NCBI RefSeq assembly: GCF_004339565.1
Contig: NZ_SMFZ01000001.1
Coordinates: 2,790,001-2,854,000, forward strand
Direction: 5' to 3'
DNA length: 64,000 nt
Source of the DNA: Pseudonocardia endophytica
GTDB taxonomy: Bacteria > Actinomycetota > Actinomycetes > Mycobacteriales > Pseudonocardiaceae
The translations under genes and the position numbers were made by a program. The notes beneath the pieces are model-generated. The model was not told where the DNA came from, did no database searches, and saw only the letters and a list, made by a program, of their open reading frames with translations. Shown one piece after another: positions 42,143-50,959 of the stretch (position 1 is its first letter; every line of letters begins with the position of its first letter).

Positions 42143-44128
42143 GTGACCCGCCGTCGCCGGACGACGGCCGCGGCCAGTGCGCGCACCGGACCCGCACGCG
42201 CGACGATGCTCGTCCTGCCGGCGCTTCTCCTGAGTGCTGTCCTCGTGGTGGCGGCCTCGGGTGCCGGGCTCGCGGCTCCGCCGGGCGACGCCCCCGGGAA
42301 CCCCGGCGAGACCGCCGACGACGGTCTCCGTGGACTCGTCGACCACGCTGTCACGAGCCATCTCGCCGGGGACCGGATCCCGGGCGCGGCAGTGGCCGTC
42401 GTGGCAGGCGGGAGAACGGTGTACAGCCGCGGGTACGGAGTCGCCGACGTCGAGCGGCGCACACCGGTCGTCGGGGACCGGACCGCGTTCCACCCGGCAT
42501 CGGTCGTCAAGCTGTTCACCGCGACCGCCGCGAGCCAGCTGATCATGCAGGGTCGGATCGACCCCGACGCCGATGTGAACCGGTACCTCGACACGTTCCG
42601 GATCCACGACACGTTCCCGGGGCATCCCGTGACGATGAACGCGCTGCTCACCCACTCCGCGGGCTTCGACCAGGACTTCGTCGGACTCAACGACACCACC
42701 GGCGACGGTGTGGCTCCGCTCCGGGACACGCTCGCCGACCTCCAACCGGCGCGGATGCGGCCCCCGGGTACCGCGGTCGCCTACGACAACTACGGGTTCG
42801 CCCTCGCCGGGCACGTTGTCGAGGTGGTCTCCGGGATGCCGTTCGACCACTACGTTCGCCAGCACATCCTCGATCCGCTGGGAATGGACGCGACCACACT
42901 CGCCCAACCTCACCCGGACGAGGTCACCTCGTCGGTGGCCACCGGCTACCGACCGGCAGGCGACGGGTACACGGCCGCGCGCGGCCAGTACGGGCCATGG
43001 ACACCGACGGGAGCCGGAGCCGTGACCACCGCCCCCGACATGGCCCGCTTCATCAACGCACAACTGACCGGCGACCCTCGCCTCGGCGAGGGGGTGACCG
43101 ACCTGATGCAGCGCAGGCACTTCGGCCAGGACCCGCGGGTCCCCGGCATGGGATACGGCTTCGCGGAGGGGCAACGCGGCAGCACCCGTCTCCTCCTCAA
43201 GGACGGCGACCTCCCAGGGTTCCACAGCAACCTCGCACTGCTGCCCGAACACGGGATCGGAATCTTCGTCGTCTACAACGGCGACGGCACCGACGGCACC
43301 GCCTACCAGGACGCCAAGGACCTGGTCCTCCGGATCGTCGACCACTACATCCCACCGACCGACCCGCCGACGCCGACGGCGACGAGCGATCCGGCCCGCT
43401 ACGCCGGGACCTACCGGGCATCGACCACGAGCCTGCACTCGTTGATGAAGGTCTCCGCACTGACCACGCCGGTCACCGTCGAAGCCGACACCGGTGGCGG
43501 ACTCGTCACCACCGGACTGTCGGCAGACCCCGCGGCCGACCCCCGGCACTGGGTGCAGGCCGAGCCCGACCTCTTCGTGTCCGACGACGGGCAGGAGCGG
43601 CTCGCGTTCGACGAACACGGTGCGCTGGTCGGCGCCGGCCCGGAAGCCACGTCCTACGAACGACTGGCGTGGTACCAGAACCCCACCCTGCACATGATCG
43701 CCCTTGGTCTCGGCGCCACCGTCCTGATCATCTCCTTCGTGTGGTTCCCGGCCACGGCACTGCTCCGTCGTAGCCGCCGGGTGCAACCGACACGCGGTCC
43801 CCGGCTCGCCCGGCTCACCGGCTGGGCGAGCGCCGCCCTCGCCGTCGCGTTCACCAGCGGCTTCGTGCTCCTGACCTCGGACGGCAACGCGATGATGGAG
43901 GCGGGAGTCCTCGGGTCACCATTGCTCACCGCCTTACCGTTCGTAGCCTCCGCGATGATCCTGACCAGCGCCGGCGTCGTCGTTGCGACGCCGATCGCCT
44001 GGCGCAACCGTTGGTGGTCACGGCCCGGGCTGCTGGGCTACACGGTGCTCGCCGTCGCCTCCGTGGCGTTCGTGTCCGTCGCGATCTACTACAACCTCGC
44101 CGCACTCGGCGATCTGCGGGGGTCGTGA
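42143..44128 (+). CDS. membrane-bound class C beta-lactamase-like serine hydrolase
   Basis: A 661-residue exported protein. Signal peptide at residues about 20-45 (MLVLPALLLSAVLVVAASGA), then a serine beta-lactamase-like domain with SVVK (SxxK nucleophile near residue 119) and YDNYG (YxN near 215). A linker domain follows (residues 420-510), and four C-terminal membrane helices from about 515. The layout resembles actinobacterial FmtA/Pab87-type esterases or D-aminopeptidases with a membrane tail. Start GTG 42143. The active site should face outwards. Substrate unknown; a cell-envelope amide or ester is the usual guess. Confidence 0.9.
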   Translation: MTRRRRTTAAASARTGPARATMLVLPALLLSAVLVVAASGAGLAAPPGDAPGNPGETADDGLRGLVDHAVTSHLAGDRIPGAAVAVVAGGRTVYSRGYGVADVERRTPVVGDRTAFHPASVVKLFTATAASQLIMQGRIDPDADVNRYLDTFRIHDTFPGHPVTMNALLTHSAGFDQDFVGLNDTTGDGVAPLRDTLADLQPARMRPPGTAVAYDNYGFALAGHVVEVVSGMPFDHYVRQHILDPLGMDATTLAQPHPDEVTSSVATGYRPAGDGYTAARGQYGPWTPTGAGAVTTAPDMARFINAQLTGDPRLGEGVTDLMQRRHFGQDPRVPGMGYGFAEGQRGSTRLLLKDGDLPGFHSNLALLPEHGIGIFVVYNGDGTDGTAYQDAKDLVLRIVDHYIPPTDPPTPTATSDPARYAGTYRASTTSLHSLMKVSALTTPVTVEADTGGGLVTTGLSADPAADPRHWVQAEPDLFVSDDGQERLAFDEHGALVGAGPEATSYERLAWYQNPTLHMIALGLGATVLIISFVWFPATALLRRSRRVQPTRGPRLARLTGWASAALAVAFTSGFVLLTSDGNAMMEAGVLGSPLLTALPFVASAMILTSAGVVVATPIAWRNRWWSRPGLLGYTVLAVASVAFVSVAIYYNLAALGDLRGS

Positions 44129-44171
44129 CGACATCGACCGGGGCCTGGCGAGCGATCAGCGCTGAGAGCCC

Positions 44172-45713
44172 TCAGCGTTGTCGCAGCAGGAAGCGCTGGA
44201 TCTTGCCGCTCGGCGTCCTCGGAAGCGCGTCGACGAACCGCACGGAGCGCGGGTACGCGTGCGCCGAGTAGTCGTCGCGTACGAGCTGTCGGATCTGGGC
44301 GGCCAGCTCGTCGCCCGCCTGGACGCCCTCGGCAGGCACGACGAAGGCCTCGATGATCTCGCCGCGGACCCCCTCCGGGTCCGGGTTCCCCACGACCGCC
44401 ACGTCGACGACGGAGGGATGGGTGATGATGACGCTCTCGACGTCGGTCGGACCGATGCGGTATCCGGCAGCGAGGATGACGTCGTCGTCACGGGCCGTGA
44501 AGTAGAAGAAGCCGTCGTCGTCGACGCGGCCGGTGTCCGCGGTCCGGTACCACCGTCCGTCGGCGGTGAAGCGCTCGGCGGTCCTCTCCGGCGCGTCGTG
44601 GTATCCGGCGAACCACAGCAGTGGGCTGTGGGACACGTCGACGGCGATCTGACCGTCGACGATGCCTGCCTGGTAGCCGGGCAGCGGCTTGCCCATCGAT
44701 CCGGGCCGGAGCGGCTCGGCCATGGCGTCGTTCCAGGCGTTGCTGATGACCATCCCGAGCTCGGTCTGTCCGTAATGGTCGCGGACCTCGACGCCCAGCG
44801 CACCGGCCGCCCAGTCCACGACGTCGGGCGTCAGGGGCTCGCCCGCTGACGAGGCTCGACGCAACGATATCCCGTCGATCCGCCCGCACTTGCTCAGTGC
44901 CCGGTAGATCGTGGGGGCTCCAGCGAAGTTCGTGACCCCGAACCGCTTGATCGTCGCGATCGTGGACTCGGGGGTGAATCCGGCGTCGAGCAGCAGGTTC
45001 CGGCGTCCGCAGGCCAGTGGACCGAGCACGCCGTAGTAGAGGCCGTAGGCCCAACCCGGGTCGGCAGCGTTCCAGAAGACGTCGTCCTCGGTCACGTCGA
45101 GGCCGAAGTGCATGTAGCTGTGGAAGGCGGCCAGTGCCCGGGTCGGGACGAGAACGCCCTTGGGACTCCCGGTCGTCCCGCTGGTGAACAGCATGACCAT
45201 CGGGCCGTCGCCGCCCACCGCCGCCGAGCTCGCCAGCGGCGGGCTCGACTCGACCAGCCGGTCGAGCTCGGCGCCGACCTCGAGCACGTCCACCCCGACG
45301 GACGAGTCCAGCTTGGCTCGCTGGGACGGCTCGGTCACGACGATCCCGGCACCGGCGCCGTCGAGACGGGTCCGGATCGCCCCCGTGGCGAAGGCGGTGA
45401 ACAGCGGGACGTGCACGGCGCCCAGGCGCCAGATCGCGAGCAGGGTGGTCACCAGCTCGCGGCGCCTGCCCATCAGGACGGCGACCCGATCCCCTCGGGT
45501 GACCCCCCTTGCCGCCAGGACCGTCGCCAGGCGGCGGGACGTGTCCGCCAGCTCGCCGTATGTCATGTCGTGCGCGGACAGGTCGGCTGCGACGAACGTG
45601 AAAGCCACAGCGTCGGCGTCGTGCCGGTCGCACAGCAGGTCTGCGACGACGGCGTCGGCGCGGTCGTACGTGTCGAGCAGCGCATCGACCGTCTCGTTCA
45701 GGGACGTGGTCAT
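44172..45713 (-). CDS. AMP-dependent acyl-CoA synthetase/ligase
   Basis: A 513-residue ANL-superfamily ligase making an acyl-CoA through an acyl-adenylate. P-loop-like MLFTSGTTGSPKGV near residue 175, DHYGQTELGM near 315, YRTADTGRVDDDGFFYF near 405 (Asp of ribose binding), GYRIGPTDVE and the C-terminal lysine in PRTPSGKIQRFLLR. GGAGGAGAC precedes ATG 45713. It belongs to the acetyl-CoA-synthetase-like short/medium-chain branch by eye. The downstream neighbour is the convergent serine hydrolase of 42143. Confidence 0.94.
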   Translation of the reverse strand: MTTSLNETVDALLDTYDRADAVVADLLCDRHDADAVAFTFVAADLSAHDMTYGELADTSRRLATVLAARGVTRGDRVAVLMGRRRELVTTLLAIWRLGAVHVPLFTAFATGAIRTRLDGAGAGIVVTEPSQRAKLDSSVGVDVLEVGAELDRLVESSPPLASSAAVGGDGPMVMLFTSGTTGSPKGVLVPTRALAAFHSYMHFGLDVTEDDVFWNAADPGWAYGLYYGVLGPLACGRRNLLLDAGFTPESTIATIKRFGVTNFAGAPTIYRALSKCGRIDGISLRRASSAGEPLTPDVVDWAAGALGVEVRDHYGQTELGMVISNAWNDAMAEPLRPGSMGKPLPGYQAGIVDGQIAVDVSHSPLLWFAGYHDAPERTAERFTADGRWYRTADTGRVDDDGFFYFTARDDDVILAAGYRIGPTDVESVIITHPSVVDVAVVGNPDPEGVRGEIIEAFVVPAEGVQAGDELAAQIRQLVRDDYSAHAYPRSVRFVDALPRTPSGKIQRFLLRQR

Positions 45714-45789
45714 GTCTCCTCCGGGCCACGGGTCGTGGGTCGGGCGGCCGGGGCGGGGCGCGGACCTGCGTCCGGCCCCGCCACGACGG

Positions 45790-46965
45790 TCACTCGCCGA
45801 CCAGCGCCGACAGGACGATGTCGGACAGCTTCTGGGAACGTCGGATGTGGTCGGTGTCCTCGAGGGCACCGGTGGTCACCATCGCGAAGCTGACGTCACG
45901 GTCCGGGTCGACCCAGAACAGGCTGGAACCGGAGCCCCACCCGCCGTAGGTCCGCTCGCTGCCGAGATTCGGCAGCGGTCCCGGGTTGATGGCCGTCCCG
46001 CGGACGAAGAACCCGAGTCCGACGGCCGCGGGCCAGGGGAGCAGGTGCCGCTGCGAGACCGCGTAGTTGAACATGGTGTTCGGTGCGTCGCCGGTCAGGT
46101 TCTTCGTGACCAGGTCCAGTGTCGCGGGCGCGATGATCCGGTGACCGTCGGCGGACACCCCGCCCCTGCGCAGCGTGTCGGCGAACCGCCAGAGGTCGCC
46201 GATGGTGGTGACGAAACCGCCGCCGGGGATCTGCGAGCCCGGGGCGAGCACCAGGCCACCGATACCGGCGACCTCGGCCTCGTGGAAGATGCCCGCGGGC
46301 GCGTTGTACCGGGTGACGACGGGCGCGACCTGCGACGGGTCCTCGGGCGGGCCGAGCGTCGTGTTCACCATGCCGACCGGCTGGAGGATCTCGTCGCGCA
46401 GAATCTGGTCCAGGGAACGCTTCTGTGGGTCGGCCGCGACCAGGATCGAGGACAGAACGGCGTGGCCACCGAGCAATGAGTAGATGACCTGGCGACCCGG
46501 TTCCGGCGTCTCCGGGAGCGCGCCGCAGACGTACTCGGTCCACTTCTCGTACCGGATCAGGTCCTCCGGCCCGAACGGAGGAATCCCGGAGAAGACACCG
46601 CCGGTGTGGGTCAACAGGTGCCAGATCTGGATCCGGTCTTTACCGCGCTGGCCGAACTCGGGGATCACCTCGGCCACCGGCTGGGCCAGGCCGATCAGAC
46701 CTCGCTCGACGAAACCGAGGATGGCGACGTTGATGAACTGCTTGCTCACCGAGAACGGGATGACGAGCTGGTCCTCGACCATCGGACGTTCCTCGGCACG
46801 GTCGGCCCAACCGGCCACGTCGAGCGACACCAGCCCCGCACCGCGGCCGACCGCCACCGCGCCACCGTCGTAGTGCCCGGAGTCGATGTCGGCCTGCAGG
46901 GACTCCCCCACCCTGCGGAGACGATCCGGATCGAAACCGGCGTCGATCACGTCCACAGTCGTCAT
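45790..46965 (-). CDS. beta-lactamase/EstB-like serine hydrolase
   Basis: A 391-residue cytosolic serine hydrolase of the class C beta-lactamase fold: SVSKQFINVAIL (SxxK near residue 73), YSLLGGHAVLSSIL (Tyr of YxN-like site near 165), and the C-terminal GGWGSGSSLFW near 355 for the HxG/KTG position. No signal peptide, so an EstB-type esterase is more likely than a wall enzyme. It is 76 bases upstream of the acyl-CoA ligase in the same direction; an ester hydrolase feeding a CoA ligase is an attractive but unproven link. Divergent from the LuxR regulator. Confidence 0.9.
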   Translation of the reverse strand: MTTVDVIDAGFDPDRLRRVGESLQADIDSGHYDGGAVAVGRGAGLVSLDVAGWADRAEERPMVEDQLVIPFSVSKQFINVAILGFVERGLIGLAQPVAEVIPEFGQRGKDRIQIWHLLTHTGGVFSGIPPFGPEDLIRYEKWTEYVCGALPETPEPGRQVIYSLLGGHAVLSSILVAADPQKRSLDQILRDEILQPVGMVNTTLGPPEDPSQVAPVVTRYNAPAGIFHEAEVAGIGGLVLAPGSQIPGGGFVTTIGDLWRFADTLRRGGVSADGHRIIAPATLDLVTKNLTGDAPNTMFNYAVSQRHLLPWPAAVGLGFFVRGTAINPGPLPNLGSERTYGGWGSGSSLFWVDPDRDVSFAMVTTGALEDTDHIRRSQKLSDIVLSALVGE

Positions 46966-47098
46966 GTCGTGCACCCTTCCTGTTCCCCACCACCGTTGGC
47001 GGGACCTCGTCGAGCGCGTCGGTCGTGGCCCGAACGGCGCCGGCCACCTGCCTGGACGCGAACTTGACCACGACTCGCGCCGTGGTGACACTCTCGGC

Positions 47099-47947
47099 AT
47101 GGCCGGCGTGGACGGGAACCCTCCGAAGAGGGGGGCGCTGGACGACACGCTGCGTCCGCTGATCGACCGGTCCCTGGTGCGCCTGCGGAAGGAGACCGGC
47201 ACGTCGTTGACCTTCGCCGGCCGGGTGCAGGACACGGCGCTGGAACTGGGCTACTTCGACGGTCGCGTGGTCGGGCCCCTCCGAGGCGCCCTGCTCGACG
47301 CCGGGCACGGCCTCGGTGGCCAGGTGCTGGTTCGGCGTCAAGCCATGGCGCTCAAGGACTATCTGCGCACCCCGGCGATCACGCACGTCTATGACACGAT
47401 CATTCGGGCGGAGCAGCTGCGGTCCTTGGCCGCGGCCCCGGTCATCGTCGGACGCACACAGGTCGCCGTGCTCTATTCCGCCGTCCGCTCGCCGGTCCAG
47501 GAGTTCGGCCGCATGGTGGACGCGGTCCTCACCGAAGCACGTCTCCTGGAGCAGTCGCTGGTGGTAGCCGATGTGCTTCGCCTCCTGCGTTCCCCGGAGA
47601 GCGATCGGGCCGTGACGGCGCGCCGCGACCGATGCGACAACGTGCAGCAGAAGATCGACGAGATGGCCGGGAAAGTCCCCGACAAGGACGTCAGGTTCAT
47701 GGTGCGCGCCGTCGTCGAGGAACTCTCCGACGGCGACCAGGAAAGCGTGCCGGTCCGTCTGACTCCCCGCGAGAACGATGTCTTGATGCTGCTCAGTACG
47801 GGGGCGTCGAATCGCGTCATTGCCGAGCGGCTGGGAATCGGCGTACACACGGTGAAAGGTCATGTCAAGAGCATCTTGACCAAACTGGACGCCACCAGCC
47901 GTTTCGAGGCCGTGGTCGTGGGGCGCCAGCTGGACCTGTTGCCGTGA
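47099..47947 (+). CDS. GAF-LuxR transcriptional regulator
   Basis: A 282-residue regulator: GAF-like sensor in residues 20-160 (LTFAGRVQDTALELGYFDGR), a linker, and a LuxR/FixJ helix-turn-helix at 215-275 (LTPRENDVLMLLSTGASNRV followed by IAERLGIGVHTVKGHVKSIL). Such proteins beside CoA ligase/esterase genes act as local activators for aromatic or fatty-acid catabolism. ATG 47099 is chosen. Divergent from the hydrolase-ligase operon, which it presumably controls. Confidence 0.9.
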   Translation: MAGVDGNPPKRGALDDTLRPLIDRSLVRLRKETGTSLTFAGRVQDTALELGYFDGRVVGPLRGALLDAGHGLGGQVLVRRQAMALKDYLRTPAITHVYDTIIRAEQLRSLAAAPVIVGRTQVAVLYSAVRSPVQEFGRMVDAVLTEARLLEQSLVVADVLRLLRSPESDRAVTARRDRCDNVQQKIDEMAGKVPDKDVRFMVRAVVEELSDGDQESVPVRLTPRENDVLMLLSTGASNRVIAERLGIGVHTVKGHVKSILTKLDATSRFEAVVVGRQLDLLP

Positions 47948-47995
47948 CCCTGCCTCTGCCGAGGGGCCTTGAAGCGGTCCGGCTGCCGCCATTGC

Positions 47996-48164
47996 GCGGG
48001 GCACGGCCGACGCCGATCTGGTGCAGGCGGCCCTGACAGCGGATCGAGACGGCTCCGGTGGTGTCGATGCGGTCGCGGCGGATCCGCGGGTCCGCCGCGG
48101 CGATGGTGGTGGCCGGGGTGGCTTTCGACGGGTGTGCCTCGGCCTGGGCGCGGTGGCGGCCACG
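47996..48164 (-). pseudogene. IS481-type transposase C-terminal remnant
   Basis: On the minus strand, HPSKATP then RIRRDRIDTTGAVSI and QGRLHQIGVGRA match the C-terminal end of IS481-like transposases (usual pattern HDRID..G.V.LRY.GRLHHIGVGRAHAGT). No start, no DDE core and no terminal repeats remain. An old scar in the 314-base gap before the LacI gene. Confidence 0.5.
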
Positions 48165-48261
48165 GGTTCGTCGGACGGCGGCGATCGTCGCGGCCCGCGC
48201 GCCGGTGCACACCTACGGTCGCAGTGGGCCCGAGCCGCCCACCGCTGTACATTGCTGCTCC

Positions 48262-49284
48262 GTGCCGACTCTCGCCGATGTTGCGCGGCTGGCGGGGGTC
48301 GGTGTCGGTACGGCGTCGCGCGCGATCAGCGGCAAAGGATACGTCGACCCGGTCACCAGGGACCGCGTCCTCGTCGCGGCGCGGGAGTTGGGCTACCGGC
48401 GCAACGCGGCCGCACGGGCGCTGCGCGAGCGGCGGTCCCGCGCTGTCGGCCTGCTCGTCCCCGACCTCAGCAACGAGTTCTACACCTCGGCCGCCGAGGT
48501 CCTGCAGGCCGAGCTGGACGCGGCCGGTTTCCAGCTCGTCGTCGCGCTGACCGGGGCCGATCCGGCCGACGAGCGGCACGCCTGGGAGACGATGCTCGAC
48601 CGGCAGGTCGACGGCGTGGTCCACGTGCCGGTCGACCCCGCAGCCCCGCTTCCGGACGGACCGCCGATCGTGCAACTCAACCGGCGATCGCGGCGGGTGT
48701 CGGTGCCCGCGATCGTGAGCGACGACATCACCGGCGTGCGCGAGCTGACCGAACAGGTGCTGGCCGCCGGGCACCGCGACATCGTCGCCATCGCCGGTCC
48801 GCCCCGGCTGAGCACCACCCGTGACCGGGTCGAGGGCTACCGCCGCGCGGTACGGAAGGCCGGGCTCGGTGAGCCCGCCGACGTCGGCCGGACCGGCCCC
48901 GATCGTGCGCGCCTGATCAGCGCCGACCTGACCACCGGGGGTGGGCGGGACGCGATGCACCGCCTGGCGGCGGACCCGCCGACGGCCGTGGTGGCCCTGA
49001 GCAGCCGGCTGCTGCTCGGCGCCCTGAAGGCCTGCGCGGAGCTCGGCATCCCGATCCCTGACGAGCTGTCCGTGGTGGGCCTCGGCGACCCCGAGTGGTT
49101 CGCCATCTGGCGGCCGTCGATCACCACGTTCGCCCCGCCGCTGGCCGAGATGGGGCGCGAGGCCGGGAAGGCGATCCTGGCCGCGATCTCGGCGGACGGC
49201 GCCGCGGAGCGCCCCGCGCGGCCGCACGTCCTTCGCCTCCCCGGCCGACTACAGCTCCGCGAGTCGATCCAGCCACCCGGCTGA
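48262..49284 (+). CDS. LacI-family regulator
   Basis: A 340-residue LacI/PurR regulator starting at GTG 48262: VPTLADVARLAGVGVGTASR is the textbook N-terminal helix-turn-helix with hinge (RERRSRAVGLLVPDLSNEFY), then a periplasmic-binding-like sensor ending TTFAPPLAEMGREAGKAIL. The upstream in-frame extension belongs to the transposase scar. Two palindromes typical for LacI proteins lie just downstream in front of the lyase gene, so it most likely represses the lyase-dehydrogenase pair. Confidence 0.93.
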   Translation: MPTLADVARLAGVGVGTASRAISGKGYVDPVTRDRVLVAARELGYRRNAAARALRERRSRAVGLLVPDLSNEFYTSAAEVLQAELDAAGFQLVVALTGADPADERHAWETMLDRQVDGVVHVPVDPAAPLPDGPPIVQLNRRSRRVSVPAIVSDDITGVRELTEQVLAAGHRDIVAIAGPPRLSTTRDRVEGYRRAVRKAGLGEPADVGRTGPDRARLISADLTTGGGRDAMHRLAADPPTAVVALSSRLLLGALKACAELGIPIPDELSVVGLGDPEWFAIWRPSITTFAPPLAEMGREAGKAILAAISADGAAERPARPHVLRLPGRLQLRESIQPPG

Positions 49285-49313
49285 CCCGGGACGGCGAACC
49301 CGGTGGACGGGCC

Positions 49314-49356
49314 TTGACACGACCTGGAATCGATCCCATAGTGGAATCTATTCCAC
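49314..49356 (+). promoter_or_regulatory. promoter with two LacI-type operators
   Basis: TTGACA (49314-49319), 17 bases, CATAGT (49337-49342). Overlapping the spacer is TGGAATCGATCCCA (49325-49338) and at the expected transcription start GTGGAATCTATTCCAC (49341-49356). Both are palindromes of the TGGAA..CG..TTCCA class bound by LacI-family repressors. The lyase ATG is at 49436. Confidence 0.8.
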
Positions 49357-49435
49357 ATCGTGCTCCCGCCGCCCGTCCACCAGTGCGGCCCGGCACTCGT
49401 CCCGTGAGGACGCACGTCAGATTGGACGCCAGCAC

Positions 49436-50959
49436 ATGGACGTCGGCGCGCCGATTACCCAGGCACCGCCCTTCACCCTGCTCACACAGCTCGTCGGGGA
49501 CCCCGACCAGCTCGAGATCTTCTCCGAGCGTGGCGCGATCGAGAGCTGGCTCGCCGTCGAGCGGGCACTCGCACTCGCCCAGGCCGAGCACGGGATCCTG
49601 ACCGACGACGAGGCCGTCGCGATCGCCTCGGCGGCCCGCTACGACAACGTGGACCGTGCCCGCCTGTGGGGATCCGCCCGCAACGTCGGCTACCCGATAC
49701 TCGGGCTCGTCGGCGAGATCGGCCGGTCGCTCGGCCGGCACGACGCCGGTCGGGTCCATTTCGGAGCGACCACCCAGGACATCATGGACTCGGGCCTCGC
49801 CCTCCAGATCGTCCGGTCGGTGGGTGCGCTCGACCGCGATCTCGGCCTGCTCGGGGATGCCGTCGCGCGGCGGGCCGTCGAGCACGCCCACACCGTGATG
49901 CCCGCCCGCACGCACGGCCAGCAGGCGGTCCCGACGACGTTCGGGGCGACGCTGGGGACCCTGCTCGCCGAGCTCACCCGGCACCGGGCCCGGCTCGCCG
50001 AGGGACGCGCGAGACTGTCCGTCGTCTCGCTGTTCGGGGCGGGCGGCACCGCCGCGGCGCTGGGGCCGCGGTCCCGGGAGGTCCGGGCGTCGGTCGCGCG
50101 CCTCCTCCGTCTGCGCGACCCCGGGGTCTCCTGGCACGTCGGTCGCGACGTCGTCGCGGAGTTCGGCTGGCTCTGCACGACGGTCACCGCGACCTGCGCG
50201 CGGTTCGCGCGCAACATCGTCGACCTGTCCCGCACCGAGATCGGCGAGGTCTTCGAGCCCTACGCCACGCACCGCGGCGCGTCGTCGACGATGCCGCAGA
50301 AGGCCAATCCCATCTCGTCGGAGATCCTGATCGGCCTGGCCGGGACGGCCGGATCGCTCGCGTCGTCGCTGGCGCGGATCCAGGAGGCCGGCCACGAGCG
50401 GGCGGCGGGCGAGTGGCAGATCGAGTGGCAGGTGCTCCCGCAGCTGGCGGTGCTCGCCGGCAGCGCGCTGAAGGAGGCGACGACGCTGGCCGACGGGATG
50501 CGGGTGGACGCCCGGCGGATGCGCGCGAACCTCGACCTCGACGGCGGCCTCGTCATGGCCGAGGCACAGATGATGCGTCTCGCCGACGACATCGGGCACG
50601 ACGTCGCGCACGATCTCGTCTACACCGCGGCCCACCGCGCGCGGGAACGGGGTGGCGGGCTCGCCGACGCGCTCTACGAGGCAGCGGGTGCGCGCGGCCG
50701 TCCGGACCTGTTGCGCGCCCCGCTCCCGACCCCGGAGTCCCACCTGGGCGAGGCAGCGACCGCGGTCCGGACCGCGGTCGATCAGTGGTCCCGGACCCCA
50801 CCCGGCGCGCCGGAGCCCGACCCCCCGGTGGCCGGGCTGGCCACGACCGGCCCCCGGCCACCGGTGCCCGGCGCCGCGAGTCCGGACCCTCCGCACCTCC
50901 GGTCGGAGTCGCTCGTCGCGCAGAAGCACGCCGCCTCCGAGATCGAGAGCAGATCATGA
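49436..50959 (+). CDS. fumarase/aspartase-superfamily lyase (carboxymuconate cycloisomerase-like)
   Basis: A 507-residue member of the fumarate lyase superfamily. The signature STMPQKANPISSE lies near residue 285, the TTQDIMDSG loop near 112 and the catalytic THGQ region (ARTHGQQAVPTTFG) near 160. This pattern is closest to 3-carboxy-cis,cis-muconate cycloisomerase and adenylosuccinate-lyase-like enzymes. The last 60 residues are Pro-rich and not conserved. Its stop overlaps the aldehyde dehydrogenase start. A protocatechuate-type step is possible, but no other pca genes are beside it, so another elimination reaction is equally likely. Confidence 0.85.
   Translation: MDVGAPITQAPPFTLLTQLVGDPDQLEIFSERGAIESWLAVERALALAQAEHGILTDDEAVAIASAARYDNVDRARLWGSARNVGYPILGLVGEIGRSLGRHDAGRVHFGATTQDIMDSGLALQIVRSVGALDRDLGLLGDAVARRAVEHAHTVMPARTHGQQAVPTTFGATLGTLLAELTRHRARLAEGRARLSVVSLFGAGGTAAALGPRSREVRASVARLLRLRDPGVSWHVGRDVVAEFGWLCTTVTATCARFARNIVDLSRTEIGEVFEPYATHRGASSTMPQKANPISSEILIGLAGTAGSLASSLARIQEAGHERAAGEWQIEWQVLPQLAVLAGSALKEATTLADGMRVDARRMRANLDLDGGLVMAEAQMMRLADDIGHDVAHDLVYTAAHRARERGGGLADALYEAAGARGRPDLLRAPLPTPESHLGEAATAVRTAVDQWSRTPPGAPEPDPPVAGLATTGPRPPVPGAASPDPPHLRSESLVAQKHAASEIESRS

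Noticed and set aside
48061..48261. N-terminal extension of the LacI regulator
   Set aside because: The helix-turn-helix of the family begins at GTG 48262 and the upstream DNA matches a transposase on the other strand.
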